Source: JAFGLZ01 sp964622545
GTDB lineage: Bacteria > Planctomycetota > Phycisphaerae > UBA1845 > JAFGLZ01
Reading direction: 5' to 3'
Length of the DNA: 64,000 bases
NCBI GenBank assembly: GCA_964622545.1
Contig: CAZUQM010000002.1
Coordinates: 62,001-126,000 of the forward strand
Shown here piece by piece: positions 18,256-26,937 of the stretch; position 1 is the stretch's first letter, and the number at the start of each line of letters is the position of its first letter. The notes below the pieces were generated by a model. It was not told the DNA's origin. It was given only the letters and a program-made list of their open reading frames with translations, and searched no databases. The position numbers and the translations under genes are program-made.

Positions 18256-19560
18256 ATGAACTGGAAGAAGGAAACCAAGCCGCTGCTGCTGGTTGTCGTC
18301 ACGTTCCTGGCCTGCTTCTACCTGCCGGTCGGCACGCCGCGTTTCGACTCGGCCGTCACCGAATCGCTGCACCTGGTGCGATGGTACGCGCGCGAGCACG
18401 TGCTGCTGTGTCTCGTGCCGGCGTTCTTCATCGCCGGGGCGATCGCGGTCTTCGTCAGCCAGTCGGCCGTCATGAGGTACCTCGGCGCACGAGCGAACAA
18501 GGTCGTCGCCTACGGCGTGGCCTCGATGTCGGGCGGCATCCTGGCCGTTTGCTCGTGCACGATCCTGCCGCTCTTCGCCGGCATCTATCGCATGGGCGCC
18601 GGGCTCGGACCGGCCTCGACGTTCTTGTACTCCGGACCGGCCATCAACATCCTGGCCATCATCCTGACCGCGCGCGTCCTGGGCCTGGAGCTCGGCGTCG
18701 CGCGAGCCGTCGGGGCGATCGTCTTCAGCATCGTCATCGGCGTGCTCATGCACCTGATCTTCCTCCGCGAGGAACTCGCCAAAGCCGACGCGCAGGCGGC
18801 CATGCCCGAGGCCGAGGTCTCGCGTCCGCTGTGGCAGAACGCCGTCTACTTCGCGGCCATGGTCGGCATCCTGGTCTTCGCCAACTGGGGCAAGCCGGAG
18901 GAATCCGCCGGTCTGTGGGTTGCCGTCTATGCCGCCAAGTGGTGGGTCACGGCGGCGCTGTCGATCACCCTCGGACTGATCTTGATCGCCTGGTTCGGCC
19001 TGGCCTGGTGGAAGGTGGCTGCCGTCGCGCTGGCGACGCTCCTGGCTGCCCTGGTCGCACCGCACGCGCCGATGATCGCGTTTGCGGTGGCCGTGATCGG
19101 CCTGTCCGCCATCACGAGCACGACCGAGGGCGAGCCCTCGGCATGGTTCGAGGCCTCGTGGGACTTCGCCAAGCAGATCCTGCCGCTGCTGCTGATCGGC
19201 GTGGTGGTGGCCGGCATCCTGCTGGGCCGTCCCGACCAGGAGGGCCTGATCCCCGCAACGTGGATCACCGGCGCCGTCGGCGGCAATTCGATCGGGGCCA
19301 ACCTGTTCGCCTCCGTCGCGGGCGCGCTGATGTACTTCGCGACGCTGACGGAGGTGCCGATCCTCCAGGGCCTCATCGGCAACGGCATGGGCAAGGGGCC
19401 CGCCCTGGCCTTGCTGCTGGCCGGGCCGGCGGTCTCGCTGCCGAACCTGCTGGTGATTCGATCGGTCATGGGCAACGTCAAGACGGCGGTCTTCTGCGGG
19501 CTGGTCGTGGTGATGTCGACCCTCGCCGGACTGATCTATGGGACGATCGCGGCGTCGTAG
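18256..19560 (+). CDS. ArsP-type permease (DUF318/UPF0718)
   Basis: A 434-residue membrane protein with about ten helices. The conserved cysteine motif AVCSCTILPLFAGIY (about residues 96-110) and the paired GPAINILA and GPAVSLPNLL segments are marks of the ArsP/YraQ permease family. ArsP exports trivalent organoarsenicals, and relatives are proposed to move other soft-metal or thiol compounds. It lies 42 bp after the ArsR gene and upstream of thioredoxins and CcdA, so export coupled to thiol redox chemistry is the natural reading. The actual substrate cannot be told from the sequence. Confidence 0.9.
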   Translation: MNWKKETKPLLLVVVTFLACFYLPVGTPRFDSAVTESLHLVRWYAREHVLLCLVPAFFIAGAIAVFVSQSAVMRYLGARANKVVAYGVASMSGGILAVCSCTILPLFAGIYRMGAGLGPASTFLYSGPAINILAIILTARVLGLELGVARAVGAIVFSIVIGVLMHLIFLREELAKADAQAAMPEAEVSRPLWQNAVYFAAMVGILVFANWGKPEESAGLWVAVYAAKWWVTAALSITLGLILIAWFGLAWWKVAAVALATLLAALVAPHAPMIAFAVAVIGLSAITSTTEGEPSAWFEASWDFAKQILPLLLIGVVVAGILLGRPDQEGLIPATWITGAVGGNSIGANLFASVAGALMYFATLTEVPILQGLIGNGMGKGPALALLLAGPAVSLPNLLVIRSVMGNVKTAVFCGLVVVMSTLAGLIYGTIAAS

Positions 19561-19618
19561 CCAAGCAGGCCGAAGGAATGGTTGAGCTGCGCATCTTCGT
19601 GAAGACGTTCCTGGTGGG

Positions 19619-19785
19619 CCCATTAGGCGCAGCGCCCCCACGGGGTGGCCCATTGGGCGCAGGTCCCCGACGGGGTGGCCCAGTGGGCGCCGTCTCGCCC
19701 TCTGGGTGGCCCACGGCGTGAGCCGTGGGGAACGCGAATTCCTGCCCCGATTCGTGTCCCCCATCGCCGAAGCGATGGGCCACCC
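19619..19785 (+). repeat. Dispersed repeat: 30-bp tandem units, hairpin, shared 36-nt core
   Basis: Three units of about 30 bp starting CCCATTRGGCG or CCCAGTGGGCG occupy 19619-19648, 19649-19678 and 19679-19709, each ending GGGTGG. A perfect hairpin follows: CCCACGGC (19710-19717), GTGA loop, GCCGTGGG (19722-19729). At 19750-19785 is the 36-nt core shared with the insertion in the polymerase gene. The element sits between the permease and the CxxC miniprotein genes. Confidence 0.75.
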
Positions 19786-19857
19786 GTTAGGGTTGAGGCA
19801 CAACGCGGTCGCGGGATCCAAACAGAGGATCTACTTGCTGCAAAGGAGAACCCGATA

Positions 19858-20094
19858 ATGGCCAAGAAGCTACAGATCCTCGGCACGGGCTGTGCCAAGT
19901 GCGACAAGCTGGCCGAGAACACCGAATCGGCCGCCAAAGACCTCGGCATCGACTACGAGCTCGAGAAGATCACGCAGGTCAACGACATCGCGACGTTCGG
20001 CGTGATGATGACCCCTGCCCTGGCCGTCGACGGTCAGGTCAAGGTCGTCGGCAAGGTGCCCGACGTGGATGAGATCAAGGGCATGATTTCTTAG
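19858..20094 (+). CDS. Thioredoxin/glutaredoxin-like CxxC miniprotein
   Basis: A 78-residue protein of the small redox-active disulfide group (TM0996/MTH895-like thioredoxins). The active site is CAKC at residues 12-15 and the cis-Pro region reads MMTPALAVDGQV. It is cytoplasmic with no signal. AAAGGAG before the ATG at 19858 supports the start. In other genomes this family is found beside ArsP-type permeases and CcdA. It may deliver electrons or hold the metal/organometal substrate as a thiolate before export, which is inference. Confidence 0.92.
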   Translation: MAKKLQILGTGCAKCDKLAENTESAAKDLGIDYELEKITQVNDIATFGVMMTPALAVDGQVKVVGKVPDVDEIKGMIS

Positions 20095-20177
20095 CGAGGC
20101 GACGCGGTACGAAGCAGCGCCTCCGCGCGGCCTCTGACGCCGCTGCGCAACGACAGCCCCTAGCAACGGAGTGTGCT

Positions 20178-20696
20178 ATGAGCACCGATTCCAACGAGGG
20201 CAAGACCGGCCTGAGTGGCGGCAGCAAGCTCGCCATCGTTCTGCTGCTGGTGGCGGCGGTCCTCGGTGTGGTCTACATGAAGGCCGAGAGGAACGCTGAG
20301 ACTACGACCGACCCGGCCGAAGCTCAGCAGAACCCGACCGCGAGAGCTCAGCCGAGTTCGACGACCCAACCGCACCCCAGCGACAAGCCCCTACCCAGGC
20401 TCGTCGACCTGGGAGCTGGCAAGTGCAAGGCGTGCAAGATGATGGAGCCGGTCATTGACGAGCTCCGCCGCGAATACCGTGGCAAGCTCGACGTCGTCTT
20501 CATCGACGTCTGGAAGGACAAGCAGGCGGCCGAGAAGTACGACATCCAGCTCATTCCTACGCAAGTCTTCCTCGATCCGTCGGGCAAGGAGCTCTTCCGG
20601 CATCAGGGCTTCCTCGGCAAGGAGGACATCCTGACCAAGTGGAAGGAACTCGGGTTTGACCTGGGCGAGAAGGCAACCGAGACGACCGGCGGATAG
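20178..20696 (+). CDS. Membrane-anchored periplasmic thioredoxin-like protein
   Basis: A 172-residue protein with one membrane helix at about residues 18-34 and a Pro/Thr/Gln-rich linker to about residue 70. A thioredoxin domain follows with active site CKAC (83-86). The segment IPTQVFLDPSGKELFRHQG supplies the cis-proline loop. The domain should face outside the cytoplasm and receive electrons from the next gene product, a CcdA. It stops 3 bp before that gene, so the pair is translationally close. The CxxC is intact, with no selenocysteine. Confidence 0.92.
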   Translation: MSTDSNEGKTGLSGGSKLAIVLLLVAAVLGVVYMKAERNAETTTDPAEAQQNPTARAQPSSTTQPHPSDKPLPRLVDLGAGKCKACKMMEPVIDELRREYRGKLDVVFIDVWKDKQAAEKYDIQLIPTQVFLDPSGKELFRHQGFLGKEDILTKWKELGFDLGEKATETTGG

Positions 20697-20699
20697 CTC

Positions 20700-21398
20700 A
20701 TGGAATGGCTCTTCACCACGCTGACGCATGCGGTTGAGGGAACGGTCGCAGTGGCCCTGGCCGCGTCCTTCGTGTGGGGGATCCTCAGCATCGTCCTTAG
20801 CCCTTGTCATCTGGCCAGCATCCCGCTCATCGTCGGCTTCATCGACCAGCAAGGCCGCATGATGCCCCGTCGCGCGCTGGTCATCTCGCTGCTGTTCTCC
20901 GTGGGGATTCTGATCACCATCGCCGCCATCGGCGCGATCACGGCCGGCCTGGGCCGCATCATGGGCGATGTGGGGGCATACGGAAACTACCTGGTCGCGG
21001 CCATCTTCTTCGTCGTCGGCCTGCATCTGCTCGACGTGATCCCCATGCCGTGGTCAGGTCCCGGGCAGGTCGGCATGAAGCGCAAGGGCATGCTCGCCGC
21101 GTTCATTCTGGGACTGGTCTTCGGCGTCGCCCTCGGACCCTGCACGTTCGCCTACATGGCCCCGATGTTGGCGGTCACGTTCAAGCTCTCGGCGTCGAAC
21201 ATGGCCTATGGCGTGCTCCTTCTGGCCGTCTATGGCCTGGGGCATTGCAGCGTGATCGTCCTGGCGGGGACCTCGACCGAGCTCGTCCAGCGGTATCTCA
21301 ACTGGAACGAAAGGTCCAAGGGGACGGTCATCGTCAAGCGGATCTGTGGCCTGCTCGTGTTGTGCGGGGGGTTGTATCTGATCTACGCTGCACCGTAA
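20700..21398 (+). CDS. ccdA: CcdA/DsbD-like transmembrane electron carrier
   Basis: A 232-residue membrane protein with about six helices. Two conserved cysteines, C36 in VLSPCHLASIP and about C148 in ALGPCTFAYMAP, are placed as in CcdA, which carries reducing equivalents from cytoplasmic thioredoxin across the membrane. The periplasmic recipient is probably the thioredoxin encoded just upstream. In cytochrome c maturation CcdA serves apocytochrome reduction, but no cytochrome genes are here. The link to the ArsP permease is more likely. Confidence 0.92.
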   Translation: MEWLFTTLTHAVEGTVAVALAASFVWGILSIVLSPCHLASIPLIVGFIDQQGRMMPRRALVISLLFSVGILITIAAIGAITAGLGRIMGDVGAYGNYLVAAIFFVVGLHLLDVIPMPWSGPGQVGMKRKGMLAAFILGLVFGVALGPCTFAYMAPMLAVTFKLSASNMAYGVLLLAVYGLGHCSVIVLAGTSTELVQRYLNWNERSKGTVIVKRICGLLVLCGGLYLIYAAP

Positions 21399-21452
21399 AC
21401 GCGAGGGGCGAAACCTGATCCTGAAGACCAGCCGGCTTGATGGAGCCACCGC

Positions 21453-21941
21453 ATGACCGTCGAACCCATCGGAATCATCCACACGCCGTTCGTCCAAGCG
21501 GCCGGGACCCCTATCCAACCCGTCGCGGCCAAGGGAGCCGAAGGGCACGTGCACGTCTACGAGGCCTACCGGCCGGGACTGGCCGACCTGGACGGCTTCG
21601 ACAGAATCTGGATTGTCTCCTGGTTCGACCGGGCCGCGAGGCCGCGACTGCGCGTCACACCGTTCCTTGACGACGTCGAGCGAGGTCTCTTCGCGACCCG
21701 CGCCCCAAGCCGACCCAACCCGATCGGCATCTCGTCGGTGCGTCTGCTCGGTCTAGACGACGGCGTGCTGCACGTCGCCGACGTGGACATGCTCGACGGC
21801 ACGCCGCTGCTGGACATCAAGCCGTACGCGCCGCGCTTCGACTGCTTCGAGGTGCAACGCTGCGGCTGGCTCGACGACAGGAAGGCCGAGCCCGGTTTGG
21901 CCGACGATCGCTTCACCGATCGCGGCGGCAGAAAAGCCTGA
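21453..21941 (+). CDS. trmO: tRNA m6t6A37 methyltransferase TrmO (UPF0066)
   Basis: A 162-residue protein of the YaeB/TrmO family, which uses SAM to methylate N6 of t6A37 in threonine tRNAs. The signature SRPNPIGISSVRLLG (about residues 86-100) and the N-terminal PIGIIHTPF are clear. The late conserved block MLDGTPLLDIKPYAPRFD is present. Homologues are often found at the end of ArsP/redox clusters, and in older literature the family was linked to arsenic and metal contexts. Whether it acts on tRNA here or on another nucleophile cannot be decided. Confidence 0.92.
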   Translation: MTVEPIGIIHTPFVQAAGTPIQPVAAKGAEGHVHVYEAYRPGLADLDGFDRIWIVSWFDRAARPRLRVTPFLDDVERGLFATRAPSRPNPIGISSVRLLGLDDGVLHVADVDMLDGTPLLDIKPYAPRFDCFEVQRCGWLDDRKAEPGLADDRFTDRGGRKA

Positions 21942-21960
21942 ATCCTGACCGGAGCGACGG

Positions 21961-22905
21961 CTATGGGCCCTGCGTGGTGGGCCTGGTGGCCGGTTCGTTC
22001 AACGATTTCCTCTGACGCTCCAGCAACTCCTTGGCGGAAAGCTCCGGCGCCCGCGTTGTCGAGCGGAGCGAAGCCAGGTTCTTCTGGATCGCCTCGTCGT
22101 CCGGGTCCAGGGCGATCGCCCGCTCGTAGGCCTCGATCGCTTCGTTGAGCCGGCCGGCCCGCTCATGACAGACCGCCAGGTTGTTCTGGATCGCCGCGTT
22201 CTGCGGATCCACCTGCATCGCCATCTCGAACTGGAGCTGGGCCTTGTCCCACAGCTTGTTCCTGGCGAACGTGATGCCGCGCTTGTTGGCCTGGCCGGCG
22301 TCGCCGCCCGTGGACAGCATGTACTTCTGCCGCTCGACGTAATGCGGCGCGATCTTGCCGACGAACTCGCGCGCGACCTCATGGGCGATCCGAGTCAGCA
22401 TGGCCTCGCGGGTCTCGCTGCCCGACTTCTTCGTGTTGATCGTGATCGAGTCGGAGAAGATGACCTTGCCGGACTGGACGCTGACCAGCCGGGTGTTGAC
22501 CGCGATCGATGCGGCGCGACCCAGCACGCGGCCCTCCGAGCCATAGGCCGCTACCTCGCCGACGACCACCCCGTCCACACCCAGCAGCTTGCCGATCGAG
22601 GTCACGGTGGCCGTGTCGACCACGCCGCTCGTGCCGAACTTCTGCTCTTCAAGGACGCGATTGACGGCGCTACGCTCCATCACCTCGAACGCCCCGGCCT
22701 GGTTGAGCTCGGCCACGATCACGTTGGAGATGTCGCGGCCCGCCTCGGCGTCCTCGGTGTAGAGCATGTCCAGTACGGCCAGCCTCTCGATGCCGGTAAC
22801 CTGTTTCAAACCGGGCTCGACGGCACGGATCGTGATGGTCGCCTGCCCACAACCGGCCAGCAAGCCGATCATCCCTACGACGGTCCAACGAGATACTCGG
22901 CGCAT
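21961..22905 (-). CDS. Lipoprotein with CsgG-like domain and TPR repeats
   Basis: A 314-residue lipoprotein. The signal peptide MRRVSRWTVVGMIGLLAGC ends with the lipobox cysteine at residue 19. A CsgG-like/LpoB-like domain follows (ERLAVLDMLYTED, DISNVIVAELNQAGAFEVMERS, GVDGVVVGEV), then two to three TPR units (ITFARNKLWDKAQLQFEMAM; NLAVCHERAGRLNEAIEAY). Such fusions are seen in envelope proteins that sense or assemble periplasmic complexes. The start at 22905 is fixed by GAAGGGG and the signal peptide; the longer upstream frame is not coding. Confidence 0.85.
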   Translation of the reverse strand: MRRVSRWTVVGMIGLLAGCGQATITIRAVEPGLKQVTGIERLAVLDMLYTEDAEAGRDISNVIVAELNQAGAFEVMERSAVNRVLEEQKFGTSGVVDTATVTSIGKLLGVDGVVVGEVAAYGSEGRVLGRAASIAVNTRLVSVQSGKVIFSDSITINTKKSGSETREAMLTRIAHEVAREFVGKIAPHYVERQKYMLSTGGDAGQANKRGITFARNKLWDKAQLQFEMAMQVDPQNAAIQNNLAVCHERAGRLNEAIEAYERAIALDPDDEAIQKNLASLRSTTRAPELSAKELLERQRKSLNEPATRPTTQGP

Positions 22906-23299
22906 CGTCGTGACCCCTTCCGCTCGCAAGTTGATGATCCTCGGGTCCATGGAGAAGTCGTTCGCATGGACGGTCTTAGCGGACCAGGGGTGATTGTGGC
23001 CAAGGGCGCCGAACGGGTCAAGCAACAAGTCGTGCAGACATCGGCCCCATGCTCGCCCATGCCCCGGCCGAGCGGAGCTGCCCGGCGGACATGCACCCTT
23101 GGACTCAAGCACCACGGTCCTGCGCGCCACCGCACCGGCCGGGACGAGCTGCCAGGAGGGGCCTCTCACCCCGTCAATCGGCATCAGGGCCGCCCAGAGG
23201 ACCTCAGCAAGACAGAACCCAAACCCCAAATAATGGGGTCAGGAGGCATGAAGCCACGACCTGTAGTATAATAGGGCTGGTTGGGAGGAGGTTCCTAGG
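22906..23299. other. Intergenic, ~394 bp, with promoter-like elements
   Basis: A perfect TATAAT lies at 23267-23272, 28 bp before the next ATG, though no clear -35 is 16-18 bp upstream. An inverted repeat ACCCCA/TGGGGT (23223-23228 and 23234-23239) sits about 28 bp before the TATAAT and could be an operator. I see no gene in the rest. Confidence 0.5.
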
Positions 23300-23608
23300 A
23301 TGCCGTCACAACGTCAGGACGTTCGGGAACGTGTGCGGGCCGACGCCGCCCGATTGGAGGCCGCCGTCGATGAGGACTGCTTCTACTGGCCGAACCTGCA
23401 CATCGAGACCCTCGTGGAGCTCTACCACGAGAACGGCATGAGCTACGACAGGCTGACCGTCGACCAGGAGGCCCTCGAGCGCTTCGTTCGGTGGCTGAAC
23501 GGTCGTATCGGCACCGACTACGACGCCAAGCAGGTGTGCCACCTGATGCTGTGGCTCGGCAGCCAGGGCAAGCTACCCGCCCCGCGCGGGGCAAGCCGCA
23601 AAGGCTAG
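23300..23608 (+). CDS. Hypothetical small protein, 102 residues
   Basis: A 102-residue soluble, mostly helical protein that I do not recognise. It contains the aromatic block DCFYWPNLHIETLVELYHENGMSYDRLTV and a late WLNGRIGTDYDAKQVC stretch. It has no signal, membrane segment or metal motif. GGGAGGAGG 9 nt upstream of the ATG supports translation, and a consensus TATAAT precedes it. Codon usage fits the genome. The gene is likely real. Confidence 0.7.
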   Translation: MPSQRQDVRERVRADAARLEAAVDEDCFYWPNLHIETLVELYHENGMSYDRLTVDQEALERFVRWLNGRIGTDYDAKQVCHLMLWLGSQGKLPAPRGASRKG

Positions 23609-23665
23609 ACCGACCTCACGTCGACCTCTGGTCCCTACGAGTCGAGCCCCAAGGTCGCCGTCGTG

Positions 23666-24409
23666 CTACTCGGCCTCCCGGAGCCACATCTTCAGGTCCT
23701 GAGGGGCGATTCGCTGATAGTGCCCGTTGGTCCGCTCGGCCATCTCGGCCAGGACCGGCGAATCATCCCGGATCGCCAGGCACTGGATGGCCACACCCTC
23801 CTTCATGGCGATGGCGATCAGCGCCTTGGAGTCGGACTCGGTCGGGCCCTTGGCCGCAATCACACAGACGACGTCCGCCCCCGATTCGACGGCCGCGCGT
23901 ACCCCCTCCACGGCGTCGGTGGAGCCGACCGGCTGGGCCGCATCCAGCGCCTCGGTTGCACGTTCCCGCTGGTCCGGACGATTGCTCTCTATGGGAACAA
24001 CCGTCGGACCGTCCTCCGACCAGACCACCAGGCCGAACGACTGGCGGGTGCTGAGCGTGTCCATCGAACGGCGGACGGCCTCGCGGATCGCGTCGAAGGA
24101 ATGGGCCAGCGCGCTGCTGCTGTCGACGCTGTAGCACACGGCGCCGCTGCCGAGCGGCATACCCACGCAAGACGGTCCGGTGGCCTCGTCAAAGGGGTTG
24201 TGACCGGAGCTGTAGATGACCGGGTCCGGCCCGCCCGGCCCGCTCGTCCGGCTGAGGACGTAGGCGCCCGCGACGATGCCGACGGCCACGACCACCGCCC
24301 CACCACCCAGGTAGACGCGTCGCTGCCATCCCGGCTTGGCTTCCGCGGGCAACTCGGGCTCGTCCGGATTGGCCGACTGGTTCGGCCCGTGGGATTGCGG
24401 CTCGGTCAT
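23666..24409 (-). CDS. Single-pass membrane protein with a degenerate VWA-like domain
   Basis: A 247-residue protein with an acidic/polar N-terminus, one membrane helix at about residues 33-53 (YLGGGAVVVAVGIVAGAYVL), and a C-terminal domain with von Willebrand A-like order: CYSVDSSSAL followed by a helical block, a DAVEGVRAAVESGADVVCVIAAKGPTE strand region and a final helix. The MIDAS DxSxS motif is present as VDSSS (about residue 94). It likely binds a protein or metal in the periplasm. The adjacent gene is a lipoprotein SppA peptidase, 4 bp apart, so the two may be coexpressed. Confidence 0.7.
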   Translation of the reverse strand: MTEPQSHGPNQSANPDEPELPAEAKPGWQRRVYLGGGAVVVAVGIVAGAYVLSRTSGPGGPDPVIYSSGHNPFDEATGPSCVGMPLGSGAVCYSVDSSSALAHSFDAIREAVRRSMDTLSTRQSFGLVVWSEDGPTVVPIESNRPDQRERATEALDAAQPVGSTDAVEGVRAAVESGADVVCVIAAKGPTESDSKALIAIAMKEGVAIQCLAIRDDSPVLAEMAERTNGHYQRIAPQDLKMWLREAE

Positions 24410-24413
24410 GGGA

Positions 24414-25430
24414 TCACTCCATCGGGGCCCAGAGGTACAGGAACTTGGGTGTGGCCGGTGTGAGCCATTCGCTGAGGTTCAGGTTGATCAGGTTGACCGT
24501 CGGCGGGCCGCCGGTCGGCGCGTGGGCGTAGTAGTTCGGCGACCACCCCAACGGTCGATGATACATCACCACGCGGACCTTCTCGGCGCCGGACCGCTTC
24601 TTGGCCAGCGCGACCGCCTCACGCATCGTCCCGACGCGGTCGATAAGCCCGATCTCCAGTGCCTGCTCGGCCGAGTAGATGCGGCCGTCGGCGATCTCGC
24701 GGACCCTCTCGAGATCGAGCTTCGGCCGACCCGCCTCGACGACCTGGACGAACTGCTCGTGGTAGTTGTCGATCAGATTCTGGAAGATCGCGCGGTCCTC
24801 GGGCTTCATCTTGCGGAAGGGAGAGCCGATGTCCTTCATCGGCGCCGACTTGATGATGTTCGGCTCGATGTAGATCCGTTTGAGCGCGCCGCTCAGGTCC
24901 AACGTCATCATGATCACGCCGATGCTGCCGGTCACGGTGGTGCGATGCGCGACGATCTCGTCGCAAGCGCAGGCGATGTAGTAGCCCCCGCTGGCGGCCA
25001 GATCGAGCATCATCGCCACGACCGGACGCCCCGTCCGCTCTTTGAAATGCTGGATCTCGTCGTACATCAGGTTGCTGGCCGCGACGCCCCCGCCCGGACT
25101 GTTGATCCGCAAGATCACAGCGCGGACGCGGTCGTCATTCGACGCGGCCGTCAGCTTCTCGGTCAACAGAGACACCGGGTTCTCGCCCCGGGTGAACAGC
25201 CCTCCCCTACGGGCGTTCACGATGATGCCGTCCACGTCGATGACAGCGATCTTGTCGACCACGCCCAGGCCGGGCTCGCGGATGATGACGGTCTCCTCGA
25301 GCGTCTTGTCGGCCGGTATCGGCGTGATCTTGTAGCCCCCGGTCGGTCCGCAGCCGGCAAGGATCGTGAGCAACGACAGACAGGCGGACGCCCAATAGGT
25401 TCTGCAATTCGGTCGGATGGGTCGTGACAC
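24414..25430 (-). CDS. sppA: SppA-like signal peptide peptidase (S49), lipoprotein
   Basis: A 338-residue S49 serine peptidase with a lipoprotein signal (CRTYWASACLSLLTILAGC). The core holds AVILRINSPGGG, the catalytic serine in LAASGGYYIACACDE, and a candidate general-base lysine in IIKSAPMKDIGSP. SppA degrades signal peptides or acts in membrane quality control. Translation starts at a GTG (25430) with GGGAGG 6 nt upstream; the earlier in-frame Met at 25559 lies outside any plausible leader. It is directly upstream of the VWA-like gene. Lipoprotein SppAs are unusual compared with membrane-anchored ones. Confidence 0.9.
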   Translation of the reverse strand: MSRPIRPNCRTYWASACLSLLTILAGCGPTGGYKITPIPADKTLEETVIIREPGLGVVDKIAVIDVDGIIVNARRGGLFTRGENPVSLLTEKLTAASNDDRVRAVILRINSPGGGVAASNLMYDEIQHFKERTGRPVVAMMLDLAASGGYYIACACDEIVAHRTTVTGSIGVIMMTLDLSGALKRIYIEPNIIKSAPMKDIGSPFRKMKPEDRAIFQNLIDNYHEQFVQVVEAGRPKLDLERVREIADGRIYSAEQALEIGLIDRVGTMREAVALAKKRSGAEKVRVVMYHRPLGWSPNYYAHAPTGGPPTVNLINLNLSEWLTPATPKFLYLWAPME

Positions 25431-25642
25431 GGCAGGCCTCCCACAAAGGATGCGGCGGTGGCATGGATGGATTGTAGCCGCCGTGCGACATCGCGCAAAG
25501 CTCGCAACGGCCGCGCATCCCGGCCGTCTCCTTGAATCGCCTCGACGCGCGTTTATCATGCAGGCCGTGCGCCGACGAACCGCGCCCGTGGAGAAGACGA
25601 GAGGAACCAGCCCGCCCCCAAGGAGGCAAGGAGCGTCCCGGA

Positions 25643-26728
25643 ATGGCCGAACCCGTGTACTTCATCCCCGCTCGTTTCGATGACGAGCCTGAGCTGCTGG
25701 CGGCCAAGATCGCGGCCCTCTACGACCAGGCCGACCTCGGTCGGACCGTGTCCAGGAACGACCTCGTCGCGATCAAGATGCACTTCGGCGAGCGAGGCAA
25801 CACGTGCCACATCCAACCGCAACACATCAAGCCGCTCGTGGATTGTGTGCGACAACGCCAGGCCAAGCCGTTTCTCACCGACACATCCACCCTGTATGTC
25901 GGCCGGCGGAGCAACGCGGTCGACCACCAGATGCTTGCCTACGAGCACGGCTTCACCCCCGACCGCATGGGCGCCCCCGTGGTCCTGTGCGATGGCCTCT
26001 TCGGCTCGGCCGAGATCGAGGTCCCCGTCAACGGGGATGGGGGCAAGACCGTCGCTCTGGCCGCCGATATCGTGCGAGCGCAGTCGTGTCTCGTGGCCAC
26101 CCACATCACGGGGCATTGCCAGGCGGGCCTCGGCGGGGCGGTCAAGAACGTCGCGATGGGCACGGCCAGCCGGAAGGCCAAGCTGAACCAGCACAGCCAG
26201 GCCAAGCCGCGCATCGACGCCAAGACGTGCATCGCCTGCGGGCAATGCGTGGAATGGTGCCCGGCAGGGGCGATCTCCTCCAGCGCGGATGAGTCGGCGA
26301 TGGTGATCGATCGCGAGGTGTGTATCGGCTGCGGCGAGTGCCTGACCGTGTGTCGCGAGGGCGCCGTCCGATTCGATTGGGGCATCCAGTCGGCGGAGAT
26401 GCAGCGACGCATGATCGAGCAGGTGGCCGGCTTCCAGAACCAGAAGCGGGGCAAGGTGGCCTACGTCAGCTTCGTGATGAACATCAGCCAGGATTGCGAC
26501 TGCCTGGGCCAGCCCTCAGCGGTCGAGATCGACGACGTCGGTGTGCTCGCCGGCTTTTGCCCGCTGGCCGTGGACCAGGCCTGTCTGGACCTTATTCAGG
26601 AGCATTCGGGCCAATCCCTGTGCGACCACTACTGGCCTCAGATCGATCCGACGGTGATCTTCTCGCATGGTCGTGAGGTCGGGCTTGGCACGGGCGACTA
26701 CGAGCTCGTGACCGTTAAGCACGAGTGA
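25643..26728 (+). CDS. DUF362-domain 4Fe-4S ferredoxin protein
   Basis: A 361-residue iron-sulfur protein. An N-terminal DUF362 region (MAEPVYFIPARF onward, ending around residue 190 in AGLGGAVKNVAMGTA) precedes two 4Fe-4S motifs: CIACGQCVEWCP and CIGCGECLTVC. A further cysteine-bearing tail (DCDCLGQP) suggests a DUF362 metal-binding end. Members bind Fe-S clusters and transfer electrons, with substrates rarely known. The ATG at 25643 follows AGGAGGCAAGGAG. It stands alone between SppA and nrdJ. Confidence 0.9.
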   Translation: MAEPVYFIPARFDDEPELLAAKIAALYDQADLGRTVSRNDLVAIKMHFGERGNTCHIQPQHIKPLVDCVRQRQAKPFLTDTSTLYVGRRSNAVDHQMLAYEHGFTPDRMGAPVVLCDGLFGSAEIEVPVNGDGGKTVALAADIVRAQSCLVATHITGHCQAGLGGAVKNVAMGTASRKAKLNQHSQAKPRIDAKTCIACGQCVEWCPAGAISSSADESAMVIDREVCIGCGECLTVCREGAVRFDWGIQSAEMQRRMIEQVAGFQNQKRGKVAYVSFVMNISQDCDCLGQPSAVEIDDVGVLAGFCPLAVDQACLDLIQEHSGQSLCDHYWPQIDPTVIFSHGREVGLGTGDYELVTVKHE

Positions 26729-26937
26729 AGATCGTCCAATCGCGGCATCTCACCCCGAGAAATCCTTGTCAGGCGCCGATGTGAAGCGGTGTGAATCGCC
26801 CTCCCTCAGAAGAACATCCCCGCGCTTCGGAAGGTACTAGATAGCAAGGGAGTTAGCGGACTCTGGGCTTCTCAGCTGACGGTGGAAAGACACAAGATGT
26901 AGTGCCTATCATGGAGTAGAGGGGCTGTTACATACAA

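Noticed and set aside
19619..19709. Possible CRISPR array of 30-bp repeats
   Set aside because: The units are directly adjacent with no spacers, diverge from each other, and no cas gene is nearby.
17875..21941. Selenocysteine in the thioredoxins of the ArsP cluster
   Set aside because: Both active sites are CxxC with no in-frame UGA, so no selenoprotein is present here.
23049..23441. ORF covering the start of the 102-residue hypothetical gene in another frame
   Set aside because: Arg/Pro-rich shadow; the 23300 frame has a strong ribosome site and a promoter -10 in place.
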